Shown: positions 20,901 through 33,399, numbered from the stretch's first letter. The stretch is DNA of 64,000 nt from Diphasiastrum complanatum (GCA_029204225.1 CM055102.1:29609632-29673631); one strand, 5' to 3'. Notes: generated by a model not told the origin, from the letters alone. A program made the numbers and translations.

Positions 20901-23900
20901 CTCTCATCCGCGCAACATATTATAGCAAAAATCAGAATTACAAATAATAATTTTGATCTGCCATAGCAATGGACATGCATTTCTCAATTGAGATCTTTGT
21001 ACAACTTGTGCCAGCTGATTGTTTGCTAATTCCTCCTGTCTTTAGTGGTGTAGTTCTTTTCATTGGCTACGTTTTCTTAGATAGTTTTTGAGCAAGCTGA
21101 AATCATGAAAAGTAGAATTTCTGTTTTCTTCTTTGAGGATTTCATTCGATTGGCAGTGCTCACTGAAACTCGTTTTATTCAATGAAACTTTTGTTTCGAA
21201 TGGGTCTGTTTCAACTGGACCGCGTACGAAATAAATTCTCATTGAATGAAACACATTATTAAAAAAAAGAAAAGCCTAAATTTTTTCTTCTATTTGATTT
21301 TTATTGGGTTCTCAACAAATTTACAGTTATGTTGAGTATTGTTGGGTTTTTTTGTGTGAGGGAGAGAACTTAGAAGTTAGGATAGTGTTAGTTTTAAGCA
21401 TAGTTGCACTAAGGTTCCAAATGCGGTCAGAAACGCTTTTCTGAATTGAGTTTCTGGTTTTGGACAGCGTTTCTCAGAAACGTTTTTTAATTTTTTTTTC
21501 AGGCAATATGGGTATCAAAAGGGCATTGCATTTTTATAGGTTGGCAGGTGTTATGGTTACAATTGGGTCCAGTAACTCCAGTTTAGGGCAATTTTAGGTC
21601 TAGTTTCATGCAATTTCAGGGCAAAATAAATATATAATTTGTTTTCTTTTTCTCAGCGATTCTGGTGCCCGAAACGCAATTCTCAGAAACGCGTTTCCGG
21701 GAACGTTATTGCCCAGAAACGCGTTTCTGTGCAACTATGGTTTTAAGATTACTGTTAGAATTTCGATTAGTGTGTTTTTTTGTATAATTGAAGGTTAGAA
21801 AGAAAATCCCAAAAAGAAAAGGAAAGCCTAAAACTTTTCACATATTCTTTTTCGGGGTTTGCCGATTCTTTCTCATTTCAAACCATTAACGTATGTACTA
21901 TATGCATCATGACATTAGTATTAGGTCGGACTCGGGAGTTCCAACTCTCGACTTAGAATTCAAGATTCATCATTTTGATTGTTGATTAATTGTAAACTTC
22001 ATTGCCTAAACACTAAAAAAAGCACTTATTTTTGCCATAAAAGGCTAGAAAATTAACTTGTCTTTTGAGTCGCATATTGGAAATAAAAAAGCATTCCTGA
22101 ATAGCGTTCCTAGGAATGCATTCCTGAACCCGTTCCGGAATGAGGGGTGCATCTTTGATATATATATATCCTTAGTTGCACGTTCTGATCCGGATCGCGA
22201 TCCGGGAATTCCCGTTAGGTTTTGTGAAATTTTACTTACATTTCATTATATAGTTACAACTACAAAATCATATTCTTTTCAGCAAAATTCCTCAATCAAG
22301 ATGAGCTTAGCTAGCAATTCATAGCATTAATTTTGTAGCTTTGTCTCATGATATGTGGTTAACCCTTAGGGTATCTCATACTGAGGGCAAATTTTGTAAA
22401 ATGTCCTTCAATGGTACTTAGATATTTTCTGTTAACAACATTAATGTTCATCACTTACTACAAATTCAGGAGCACTTTACTGTGTGATTTCTATGTTAGG
22501 TTTCAAATGATCTTGAAGTCTGCATGTGACTATGTATAGGATCAGGTTGTAGTATTTACTATGAGACATGTTTGTTGGCTCTCTCTTGCGTTATGACTTC
22601 ATGATGACAAAATTATGTTCAATCATCCATTGTACTGTTTTTTTAGTTACAGGGCCACAAATTTTCATGCCAGTTAGTTTGAAATTTAGTTAGCCATGTT
22701 CGCTCTACTAATAGAGATTTTAGTTTGTTGTGATCGTTTACTTTCTTCATGCCGGCATAGAACTTTCACATAGCAATATTGGTGTTTGAGCTTGCTGAAG
22801 AGAAACCGTTGTGGACATTAACCTAGTTCGAGGGTGATGGGTGCATGAAGGTTGTTGAATTTGATTTTCAATTTTCAGTTCAATATTTCTTGTGTATTTT
22901 CAAAAGGCTAGCTAATGTTCAGTTTCTGCATGATTCAGCAATAGTCTATCACACTCAGCTGCAGCATCAATCTCAGCTGGGATATCCAATGGGAGTCCTT
23001 TTAATGTACGGGCTGTATCTCCTTCCCCAGGAGCATGGGCTGTAGGTTCGAATCATGCAACAATGGCAGATGTTTTGAAGTCCAATGTTGTACCTGTTTC
23101 TTTGCCTTCAACTGTGGCCTCACAAGTGACTGTGAGCTTGGTATCAGACACTTCGAGCTATCAAGACTTTCCGTACCCCAATGGACCTACATCATTGGGC
23201 ATGTATGAATCCGTGAATGATCCTGTTCTTCATCCCTCACTTGACTCCCGTATGCCGGGTACAGGCAACAGCAAACGTGACGTTGGTACCGTTGGCAACC
23301 AACGACCCATTGGAGGTAAATCCTCTACTGTTCTGCCATTAGATGGAACTTATTTTTCACCCTCTACGTCACAACCCTTAAGCTCTTCTCAAAGCAGCAT
23401 CAATTCCACAGCTCTTTCTGTTAAACTTGAAAAGGATGTGCATGGTGCACAAGGCAGCGATTCTTCTACCCTTACAATTCAACATGAGAGTCCAGTTAAT
23501 CAGAGAGCTTTGTTGGATGATACCAGCCGATCTTTTGGGATACAGACTAGTCAATCGGGAGTGGTATCTCCTACTCCAGCATCAGTGACGGCTGCCTCAC
23601 GAACGACAGTTGTTACCAGTCAGATCAATGGGAGGCCTTTGTATCAACAACAGCCTTTCAGTTCTCAGAAAGGTTAGAACACAAGTAGTTTGATATCTTC
23701 GTACTTTTCTTGGAATCTTGCCCAAGTTTCGCTTAGCAAAGAAATAATTTCTCCTTTTTGCCAGTGCTTTAGACATGCGTTAGTTTCAAAAGTGTGTCAA
23801 ATTCGTGGTGAGTGGCTATCATGGTAAATCAGGTGATGTTTATTGGGTGTGGCAGTTCTAATCTTCTCTAGATAGTACCCTGTATGAGTCTTGTATATTG

Positions 23901-26343
23901 GAATGTAGGAAAGAACATTCAATATAGTTTTATACATCCTCAAGGCAGTGTTGCGCTTTAAAGATTGACTATTATGCAGGTATGGGAGCGAACCTGGAAT
24001 GGAAGCCCAAACTGACAACAGCAGGGGCTCATGGTATGCCAGAAGCGGTAGAAAGCTCCAATAAAGATATTGTTTCAGAGCCTGTGACTGTCAGGCCACC
24101 TGCTTTGGTTTCAAGTTCTGAGCAAACTGGAATAGTATCTGAGATCACTTCCAAGCTAAAATTCTTGAACACCCAGGATGAGGTACCGGTTATCATGCCT
24201 AACCACCTTCAAGTTCCAGAAGCAGATTATGCTCAGTTGAGCTTTGGAAGCTTTGGAGAAACTTTTGGATCTGCACTCTCGACAAGTTATGGGCCAGATG
24301 ACACAGATACTGATCCTGTGTCAATTTCCAGTACTCCAATTGCGTCAACTGTTGAGGAACTTCCTTTGAGGTATTTTTGCATATGATACTATGCGATAGC
24401 CTTGGCCTTGACTGTATCTTCGTATTTGGCTGTGCAATGTTGTCGGTAGTGTTTTTGTGATCTGTTTTACGTACCTATCCCAATGAAAAGAATACATCAT
24501 GCACTTGTATTTTTGTGAACTTATCAGCAAAAATACTTGCTCATTTGCCAGCCATTCATAATATAGGCATTGCTTTTTATTCATGGTAGCAAAGTGATGT
24601 TTGGAGTTTGACTTCTGGTATTGGCTTTTTATGCTGTTAGCACGGTGAGCTCAGTACCATCTCTGGCCAGCCAGAATACCGTTTATCATCAAGCAACTTC
24701 TGCAGCTGTGGAGCATTTATCTTCTACAACTGAGGTTATACCTGAGAGTGCACCTGAGTTGGTTGTCTCACAGTCTGAGGTGTCAAAATCAGTTCCAGCT
24801 GCTCGACAAGGCACTCAGTTTTCATATTTGCAAGCTGTGCCTAACTACTCTGGGCTAGGCTTGGTTCCTCAAGTGCCCAGTGGTTTGTACTCATATGATG
24901 TCTCTGAAGCTCATCCCCAGGATACATCAAGATTGCCAAGTCCAATGGTGAAGATCGTTTACGCTCTTAATAAAATTCCTAGAAATTTACTCTGATTTGA
25001 TGGCTTTTGTGGTTCATAAAACTTTTCCCCATCGAAATTGGATCTTATTGGGCTAACAGGATTTGGACTTGATTGCAGCAATCATATACAGATCCAGCTA
25101 CAAGCTACTATTCACCAGCATTTCGACCAAACTCTGATGCTGAGGGTCGTTATGCTCAATTCTTACCTTCCAATTCAGCAAACAAATACAATGGAAACTT
25201 GGCACTATTGGCTGCTCAAACTCTTTCACCTTTGCAAGATGTACGTTTCTTGTTTCTCAAAGTAGTTAGTTAGCCACATTAACTTGTCGGGACCATTTGG
25301 TTATATGATATGAGTTGTTGGTTTTTTTCAGACGGGTAATTCTGTGGTGCTATCATCCACAAGCCCAGTACCCCAGACATCAAGTGGACAGACTATTCCA
25401 ACTGTGCCTCAGCAACATGTTCCTATACATGCATATGCACAGCCTGCAGGGTTACCCTTGGGACATTTTACTAATGTATTTGGCTACCAGTATGTGCCTC
25501 CAAGCTATACCTACATGCATTCCCCGTACCAGCCTACTTATGCAGGAAACAGTGGTTACCCCCAGGCTCCTATTGGAAGTGGTTTTACTCCTACTCAAAG
25601 TAATTACCAGCCGAGTGGTGCAGCTGCTGTGAAGTATCCCTTTCCTCAGTACAAGCCATTGACAGCAGCAGGTACGACACCTCAGGCAGCAGGTGTTGCA
25701 GGATATGGTGGATATAACACAGCTTCTTCAGTTTATGCTGCTAATCCAACGGTAACAGCAGCAACTGCATCTAGCTATGAAGATGTTGGTGTTCCCCCTT
25801 ACAAAGAAAGCAGTGTTTTTATATCTGGCCAACAGGTACGTTTTCTCCTGCTGATAAAGGGAATAATTGCTTGAGCTCTGAGGTTAAGCCCGACTTTCTT
25901 ACTAATCTATCAAGCTTTTGTCATTACATTTTCCATGAGTATCAAACATTATATGCTTGGCTCCTTCAAGGTTAAGCAAATATCCTGCCATTTTTGCAGT
26001 TTTCATATGTCAATTTGTTTTTCAGGTTGAAGGCTCTACTATGTGGATCCAAGCACAATTGTCTCGCGATATGGTGGCAGCTGGAATGCAGCCAAACTCG
26101 TACTACAATCTTTCAGGGCAGGGTCAACATTCAGCTTATGCTCACACTCAATCTCTTGGACATGCTCACACTCATCCTGCTGGATATGCTAGTCTATACC
26201 ATCCAGCACAATCTGGAGCTGCACCTAGTATTCATCAACTCCTACAACCTCAAACCTTGGTAGGGGGCTCAGGTGCAGGTACTCAAGCAGCACCTTATCA
26301 GCAACCACAACGTGCACAGCAGACTTGGACCAATCCTTACTGA
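14988..26343 (+). CDS. GIP1: GBF-interacting protein 1-like (GIP1/DUF1296 family), 10 coding exons
   Basis: Ten exons join with consistent phases to 970 codons: 14988-15171, 16274-16317, 19024-19159, 19838-19970, 22939-23672, 23980-24370, 24641-24947, 25079-25240, 25332-25835, 26026-26343 (TGA). Residues ~18-76 form the GIP1 N-terminal UBA-like domain (GISRKVVQSIKEICGN, DDEIYAMLKECNMDPNQAVQ), ending in the basic VKRKRDKKKE. The rest is Ser/Thr/Pro/Gln-rich and disordered, with the conserved EWKPK at ~417-421 and a Tyr/Pro/Gln/Gly-rich C-terminus ending TWTNPY. In Arabidopsis, GIP1 binds G-box bZIP factors and raises their DNA binding; the same role here is inferred. The first ATG of the exon is used. 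All introns are GT-AG, two of them near 3 kb. The exon 4 acceptor is a tandem AAGAAG that would add or drop one Glu. 5' and 3' untranslated exons cannot be defined. Confidence 0.93.
16639..16748 (+). repeat. Near-perfect inverted repeat (hairpin) in GIP1 intron 2
   Basis: Arms 16,639-16,685 and 16,702-16,748 pair over 47 bp around a 16-nt loop. There is one real mismatch near the base and one position that becomes a G-U pair in the sense RNA. The innermost 40 bp are otherwise perfectly complementary. It could be a tiny MITE, a precursor of a young microRNA or a siRNA source. No target duplication is evident. Confidence 0.85.
21391..21747 (+). mobile_element. hAT-like MITE in GIP1 intron 4
   Basis: An 8-bp duplication GTTTTAAG (21,391-21,398 and 21,740-21,747) flanks a 341-bp element. 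Its 11-bp terminal inverted repeats are perfect, CATAGTTGCAC and GTGCAACTATG. The interior is packed with palindromic words, including CAGAAACGCGTTTCTG (21,714-21,729) and variants of CAGAAACG. An 8-bp duplication with the nTnnnnAn pattern is the hAT superfamily signature. There is no coding capacity, so it is non-autonomous. Confidence 0.82.
22060..22265. repeat. Palindrome-rich patch in GIP1 intron 4, possible eroded MITE
   Basis: It contains GGAATGCATTCC (palindrome), GTTCCGGAATG and GATCCGGATCGCGATCCGGG. A TAGTTGCAC near 22,174 resembles the terminus of the MITE at 21,399, and an approximate inverse GTTACAACTA lies near 22,252. No target duplication was found, so element status is weak. 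Confidence 0.35.
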
Positions 26344-27400
26344 CAGAACAGTTTAAAGGGCTCATGTACTGATCTCGTGTAGTGGGTTCACGTACCGAAG
26401 CTGTGCAACAGGCTGGTGATGGCATTTACAAGCTGCAGCTGGCTTTACGAAGGTGTACATAAGTCTTTGGACAAGTTGACAAGTCTTAGTTGCTATAAGT
26501 TTCAACTACGATAGTTTGGTTGGTATTGTTGCTGGGGCTTTAATGTTATTTCGAGCTCTTGAAGGCAGCTCATCATTAAGTCGTGATCAAGGTATTACAG
26601 AACAATCTCATACTTGATATTTCTGAGCAAATTTGACTATTCTATTTGTTTCTTAATCTGGGCTAGTGAAGTTATAGTTGAGGATCATATTGACTCTTGA
26701 GATTCCACAGTTCTTTGTAAGCTGCCAGTCGTCAGGTGGCATTTTTGTGAGAAATAGATTCTTAGCATACAGGTTCAGGATAAGATTCTATTCAAGTGGG
26801 TAGGGAGCTTGTTGGTGAAGCATGACAAGGCCTACCTTTGTCATAAGAGTAAACACAGGCCCCTTTCTGATACCAATTATTTCTCAGAATATTAAAATTT
26901 ATCGCAGATCATAACTTTGCTGAGTTTGAGTGGCAAAGATTTCTGATCTGTTTAAGGTTGCGGGGTACTTTTGCATCATTTCTTTGGCATGAGCTGGATT
27001 GTCTTGAGTTTCTACACTATCACAATCGTTGCAGGCCATGGTTATCAATCGTGCAAGATGATACTGCCTTGACAAATGAATTTTGTCATAGTAGTTAAGT
27101 ACGATTAATTCGAAATGCTCAAACTAAATGTCTGTTAGGTTTGAAGTTGCTTCAAAGAATCGGCATGTAAGGGTGTGCAATTCTTGTCTTTCTCAATGAG
27201 AACTTTGCACACATTGAGACAACCCTGGCAGGTAGAGTTGGTGGCTTTGGTTGTTTTTGACAGTTTTGTTTGGGAGTTTTCAAGCATTATTCTGCCAAGA
27301 GTGTGGAGCAATGCAAGGCTATTTAGCCGGATCAATATTTGCTCAGGAGTTGCTTTTAGGGCTCAAGATCTGGTGTCATTCAATCTGAAATAAAGATATA
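26344..27400 (+). other. 3' flank/UTR of the GIP1 gene
   Basis: No second gene is seen. AATAAA at 27,389-27,394 could serve as a polyadenylation signal, but nearer non-canonical signals are equally possible. Confidence 0.35.
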
Positions 27401-27597
27401 CTCCAATCCAACTGTCATTAATGATGACAGCTTTCATACTGCCATGTTTCTGGAGCCCTTAATGCTATAGTGGACTAATTTTGGAGATGATGGTGGATCT
27501 CTAGTGATAATGGGAACTAATCTATCTCTATATATAAGCTGCAGAATGTCCAAATAATTATTATATTATACTTAAACTGTGCATTTTTCAGATATTA

Positions 27598-27837
27598 GTT
27601 TTAATGTTGTCAAACAACTTGTGAATGAACCGTACCACGGTTCATGAACCGTGGAACAGTTCATCATAAATAAATAAATAAATATTTAATTAATGTTTTT
27701 TAAAAAATGAACTAAAAAATAAAATAAAAAAATAAATCAATAACTACACAGTTCACCACGGTTCTGGCCAAAAAAATTTGAGAACTGTACGGTTCTCAGA
27801 ACCGTGCTGAACCGCCCACAGTTTACTCCGTTTTAAT
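27598..27837 (+). mobile_element. Second palindrome-rich MITE candidate downstream of GIP1
   Basis: GTTTTAAT at 27,598-27,605 and 27,830-27,837 is an 8-bp direct repeat, nearly the same target as the intron 4 MITE. The enclosed 224 bp are full of GAACCGT/ACGGTTC words. These include the 20-bp palindrome CCACGGTTCATGAACCGTGG (27,635-27,654), around an AT-rich core with an AAAT/AAATAAAT run. Terminal inverted repeats are poor, so hAT assignment rests on target duplication and architecture. Confidence 0.55.
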
Positions 27838-29420
27838 CATATGGAGATACATTGGACCATAAAAATGCTCATATACTCAAATTATAGTTGAAAGGAACAG
27901 AAAAAGAATAGCCAGATAAAAGAGGAGTGATGCAATTGGGAGACAATGAAAATAATAGTCATTGTGGAGTATAGGGGTGCGGTATATGGAAAGTCAATGA
28001 TATGAATAGTAGAGACCGACTACAAAATACAAAATTCTTTATCTGCAATAGTTGTAGGAGGCACTTCGAATTTGAGAACAATTCTCATAGCGAGGCCGTT
28101 ATCAGCAATCACCTAGCACAAACCCCCTTAATTTAGACCAAAGCCTTATATATGTCAAATCCAATTGTGCAAATAGCAAGCATTGAACTTTGCACCTCTA
28201 GAGAGCTATACCAACGAAGCCACTTCCAGGGATAGACACTTCCAGGGATAGACCTCTAGAGGAAGAGATGAGGGGATATGGCTTGTTGTTTTGAAATTCC
28301 CAACAAAACATTAGGATCTGTAACAGTAGAATAGGTGAAATATTGACATGGCAAAGGGAATGGCAATGTTCTCAGAACGGAGACTACAAACGAGGTGTAG
28401 ATGTGAAAAAGTCGCAATAGATTAAATGATTTAGGATGTGGAAGCATATCCATATATTTTGAGGAAGATTGGTATTGTCAATTGGAGCAAGGTTCCATGA
28501 AACCCATGGACACAAAAACAATGGATTTTTTTGAATGACCTAAAAATACAAGAACAACAAGATTTCTTGGTATTCTTATTGACAATCCTTGTATTGAAGA
28601 TAATCGAAACTGTAAATATGTACAAAAATTGTACCAAGAAGACATTATGCAATGGCTTCCTAACATATTTAATACTTATGTTGTATATTAAACTACTAGT
28701 ATTTCTATAGTATTAATGTCCAACATAGTATTTCTATAGTATTAATGGCTTTCTAATATTATGCAATGTCCAACATCTAATACACCATGATACATAAATG
28801 ACGTAAAATTGTGCCACGGAATGTACTGGGTCAGAACGTTCTTTTTCTAAATATCAAAAAATAGGTAATAAGACACCTGCTGGCCGCATCTGCCGCATCT
28901 TCCTTCTTTCCGAGGGATGCATCTTGATATGCAATAAATGTGTAGAGGTTTTTTGAAAATCTTCTATTTGTTTATTTAGTCAGAATCAGCTTCTGGACCA
29001 ATGGATATCTTAGCTGACCGCGACATTCTCGTAGCCGCATACGAGAAAATCAAGTCGCGATCTGGCTGCAGACTCCAGGAGGCAACGAGCACTATGGGGG
29101 TGTTCAGTTCGCTCGTACCATGCCAAAAATCTATCTATGGAGGAGGTGATGCAGGTACCAAGTGACTCACCTACATGGAAACATAGTGATGAGTAGTGCT
29201 TTGAGTTCAAAAATGAACCTCATCATTTAAGATGTCATGAGCTACATGTAATGTAATTAGCCCATGAGCTTACTAAATGCAATGTTTAATATAGCCATGG
29301 AGCTAAATTAGACTAGAACTAGTCAATAAGATAGTTAATAAAGAGGCTTGAACAAGCGCGCTATATTTGTAAATATTAATAAAATTGGCTGCAAAATGAA
29401 TCCCAATCAAAGAAAAAAGT
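27838..29420. other. Intergenic interval
   Basis: No convincing gene. It includes a short tandem duplication at 28,698-28,747 (29-bp unit around AGTATTTCTATAGTATTAATG) and a doubled CTTCCAGGGATAGAC at about 28,223-28,254. Small open frames here have no recognisable family. Confidence 0.4.
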
Positions 29421-29719
29421 GTTGGAGAATGTACATTTCATTGATCTAGATTCAAACTATGAGCTAGAATCAAGACTAGTTACCAAAACTAGCTTATCTT
29501 GGCATTTAATTGCACAAGAGTCACATAGATTTGATCAAACACTCCAAAGAAAGGTGCGACAAGCTTCCTAGACATGTAATCAACTTCAGTAGCTTCCAAA
29601 ATGCAATAAAGAAGATCACTCACATATGGTAGTTCTAACTTGCTAACTTGCCACACAAAGACAATATGAATGAAAGTGAAAATTTCGAAATTTTCACCAT
29701 TAATCAAGAAGATTTACAT

Positions 29720-29755
<36 letters not shown>

Positions 29756-30036
29756 CCTTCTTGGATCTAGGGTTTAGGTTTACCCTTCCACCATATGTGA
29801 CCTAAACTTAAATTCAATACCCTAAAACAGGTCATCAATTCTAGAATGGACCTCGTGATCTCGAGATCCACCAACAAGGCAAAAATTGCTTCTCTCTACA
29901 ATGCTAATGTACATTTTGTGACCTCGTGTGAGAAATTAGCATGATTAGGCATAGGGCTATGCGTCTATACATGTGGCATGTGCCACACAAGTGGAATTAC
30001 ATCAAACTAGTCAAGCTAGAATTGTGAATTTCAACA
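29420..30036 (-). repeat. LTR-E, putative copia LTR on the minus strand
   Basis: The reverse complement starts TGTTGAAATTCACAATTCT directly after a GAAGAGGAG purine tract (30,037-30,045) and ends ...CATTCTCCAACA. This gives the TGTTG/CAACA termini expected of an LTR. A (TA)n run of about 29 bp (29,722-29,750) lies inside. The 3' border is a guess, and no partner LTR was found. Confidence 0.42.
29722..29750. repeat. (TA)n microsatellite
   Basis: About 14 TA units without interruption. Confidence 0.9.
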
Positions 30037-30278
30037 CTCCTCTTCACAATCTAGCTAGATGATAACATAGCTTTACTAATTAAGCCAAGGGTGATCTAAA
30101 CTTAAGAAGTTCAGCCGGCATCGACCGAAGAAATTCAGCCTTTTCATGTGCCACCATTCACCTGCGCTTACCTGCTGGGCCCACCCCAGCCCCAGCCCTC
30201 ATATATATATCTCCCCCTCCCTCGAGCGCACTGGTTGGCCGTCCACGGACCACGAGGCCCCACCTCCTGTACCCCTCG

Positions 30279-30402
<124 letters not shown>

Positions 30403-30739
30403 TACCCTTCCCTTTGACTTTGACCCCTTACTCCCTCACTTCCTCTCTCTTGCACCCTATCCACGGCCCTGAGCGCACCACGCCAACAGGCTGGGGCTAG
30501 GGATTTCTTTTTAAACATTTATTTATTTTTGCATAAATGTTTTTATGATCCCAAAAAATTTGCGAGCACTCTAATGCAGAATTATAATAGTCGTTAAAAA
30601 AATTTATCGTAAATTTTTTAATATGGGAAAATATATCTTATATAATGCTATATACATGGCTTACAACCTCAATATTGGAGCATTGTAGAAAGTAACTTGT
30701 AAAATACTTCTCTATAGCCTAGTTTTCAATTAAGGAAAC

Positions 30740-32051
30740 AATGGAATATGCATTAGAGTATGAGCAACGACAACAAAGGCTAAATCTGGAAGCCGAAAGG
30801 AAACAAAAGCAATCCAAGTGGTTTGAAGAAACGAAGATGTGGATGTAGAAATTGATTGTTCACAGTAAAGCATTAGTGGATCGACAACCAAAAAAAGTGC
30901 AAAAAGTAAAGATGTCTAGTAATGAGTCAAATGAGTGAAGCGACAATGACGAAGGGAATGAGCAAAGCAATGACAAATGAGTCAGATGGGCAAAGTGACA
31001 ATGATGAAGCATACGAGCAAAGCGATGACAATGAGTTGGATGAGCAAAGCGATGATGAAAGTCAAGTTTTAGATCCAGAAACAGTTGTAGACAACAAAAG
31101 TCCCATTCAAGATTCATATCATGATGCGACGACAAATGTAAAAATCATGATTTAGACGAAAGTCAGGATTCAAATCAGGATGCAAAGACAGATGAAAAAA
31201 ATTGGGACTCCGATCAAGAAGTATTCAGAGGTAGCTAACAAAGACAATGAGGATCATGGTTCATTTGAGGATGTAGAATTTGATCAGGGAAATGATGCTA
31301 AAGTGAATGATGATCAATTGGAAGAGAAAATTTCAGATGCAGATGATGGTCAATTGGATGAGTTTATTTTTGGTCAAGAGAAAAATCTTGAATTAATTGA
31401 TCATCGTTGGCAATTGGAACAACCTAACTTCCAGATAAATTGCAATGTATTAGTATTGAATATCCTTTTGAGTCTCACTTTAACCATCAAAGTCTAGAAC
31501 AAGACCTACATTAATGTCTTAATCTGACCATTGGACAAGCAACGATGGGCCATCAAATCAAGAATATTGCTATGCTCAAAGAAAGACAATGAAGGCATTC
31601 GCCATTCTTTTGAAATGAGGGCTATATGGCATCGATATTTCATCGCTTGGAATTGAGTGGCTATTTTAAGCATCCGATCTGTGAACCATTTCAAGTTGAC
31701 TTGGGAGCTTTAGAGAATATTTTTATTTTTGAGAACAATCTTATGGAGTATGAGGTATTCAACATGGATACTGCTAGCAATGAAGAGATTTCATTGTTCC
31801 ATAGGAATCCAAGTACTTGTATCAATATTACACATTATTGTTTGATGTCTCATGGATCCATTTCGCCAAAGCTTAAAGTGGCTACTGTTTATTCTTATGG
31901 ATTATCTGAAAATCAATTGGCAATATTTAATTCACGTTTATATTTAGAATGTATGGACGTGAATAATGATTGGAAATATTCTCTCAGTCAACCAACACTT
32001 TATAGGAAACTGATTTTAAAATATGCCATCAATTTGTATCAGTTTCTCTAG
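30740..32051 (+). pseudogene. Unrecognised coding relic with acidic repeat region
   Basis: Plus-strand reading gives a charged start (MEYALEYEQRQQRLNLEAER) with a stop, then an acidic Ser-Asp-Glu-Gln region (EQSDDNELDEQSDD). This region is encoded by repeated GAGCAAAGCGATGA units (about 30,950-31,075). A second acidic stretch reaches about 31,497, followed by a separate 141-codon open frame (31,626-32,051, starting MASIFHRLELSGYF). Stops and frameshifts separate the parts. I do not recognise a family. It could be a decayed host gene copy or the unique ORF of a transposon. Confidence 0.4.
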
Positions 32052-32369
32052 AGAGGTTTGCATTGCTCACTATATTCTAACATGGTCAATCTTATATTGA
32101 GTAATGTCAACAATGATTCTCCATGGTGGGAGAACCACAATGGCAGAATTGTTATTTTTATGGTTCAAGTTTATACATATACGTTCTCTTGAACCATTCA
32201 AATATACTCATGGCTAGTTATGGTTTTCAAATCTCTAAAAGTAAATGTTATCTGCTCTTATTCTTCAATTTGTAATATCAAATTTCAGTATCAAATAATT
32301 GATTTCCAATTGTAGTGCAACATGACATCATTCTTAAAGTCATCGATTTATCGACAAACTAAAGTTCCA

Positions 32370-33350
32370 GATGGATTCTCAAAGTAAGGCAGGTCTCATT
32401 GCAGAAAGCTGAATGGATCCAATTACTATTTGTGGAAATTTAAGATGAAGACCTTGCTAATCGCCAATGAGTTGTGGGATGTTGTCATAGGTATCGAAGT
32501 AAAGCTTGAAGACTACACAACCGACTGAAAGTGGAAGTTGAAGGATGGTAAAGCTTTTGCGCTTATTATTCTCAATATATCAGACACTCAGATTGGCCAC
32601 ATATCTGAAACTCAAACTTCGAAACAAGTATGGGACATATTGAGCTCACTATATGATGTGAGAGATGTAACTTCCAAGTTACATCTAAGGAAGAAAATTA
32701 TTCAATCTCAAGATGGCGAATGGTGATTCACTTCAGAATCACCTCCTTGTTTGTCATAGCTGCATCCTTGGAAAACAAACTAGGATTCCTTTTGAATTGA
32801 GTCATAGGCATGCAACAAAAGATGTTCTAGACGTTGTTCATTTAGATATATGTGGTCCAATGCAAAGTCCGTCGTTGCTTGATGCAAAATATTTCATTAC
32901 CTTCATTGACGAATATTGCAGAAGAACAACTATTTATTTCATTACGCAAAAATCAGAGGCTTTTAGAGTCTTTCGACAATTCAAAGAGCGTGCAGAAAAT
33001 GAAACTAGTAAAAGAACTAAAGCACTAAGGTCTGACAATGAGGGAGAATACATCTCTACTGAATTCAAGAAGTATTGCCTTAACAACGACATTGAGCAAC
33101 AATACATTACTTCCTATTCGCCTCAGTCGAATGGACTTGTTGAGAGAAAGAACAAAACCTTAGTCGAAGTGGCCAAGTGTATGCTTGCTCACGCGACACT
33201 TCCAAAGTCCTTCTGGGCTGAAGCTATTTCCACTGCAGCTTATATTAAGAACAGATGTCCGACTAAAGGTCTATCAGACAAAACACCATATGAAGCAATC
33301 ATTTCATTCAACATATTGGGCGAACATGCCATGTCATTACGAATTGGTTG
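32370..33350 (+). pseudogene. Copia gag joined to integrase, protease deleted
   Basis: Gag reads KLNGSNYYLWKFKMKTLLIA, ELWDVV, ALIILNISDTQIGHI and LHLRKKII (32,400-32,720), with a TGA early on. At about 32,710 it switches to another frame and straight into HSCILGKQTRIPF, LDVVHLDICGPM, YFITFIDEYCRRT, LRSDNEGEYIS, SNGLVERKNKTLVE and SFWAEA of the integrase. The CCHC knuckle and the aspartic protease are therefore deleted. It ends after NRCPTKGLSDKTPYEA. Confidence 0.82.
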
Positions 33351-33399
33351 AAACAAGGAGACAAAAAGATCATAATTTTATCACCATACTTAGTAGAAT

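Noticed and set aside
23040-23062. B-box-like GGTTCGAATC
   Set aside because: It lies inside GIP1 exon 5 coding sequence with no A box at tRNA spacing.
26855-26885. TTTCTGATACCAATT resembling an inverted copia primer-binding site
   Set aside because: Only the core GATACCA matches, the next bases do not fit iMet-tRNA, and no LTR ends or pol remains lie nearby. It falls in the GIP1 3' flank.
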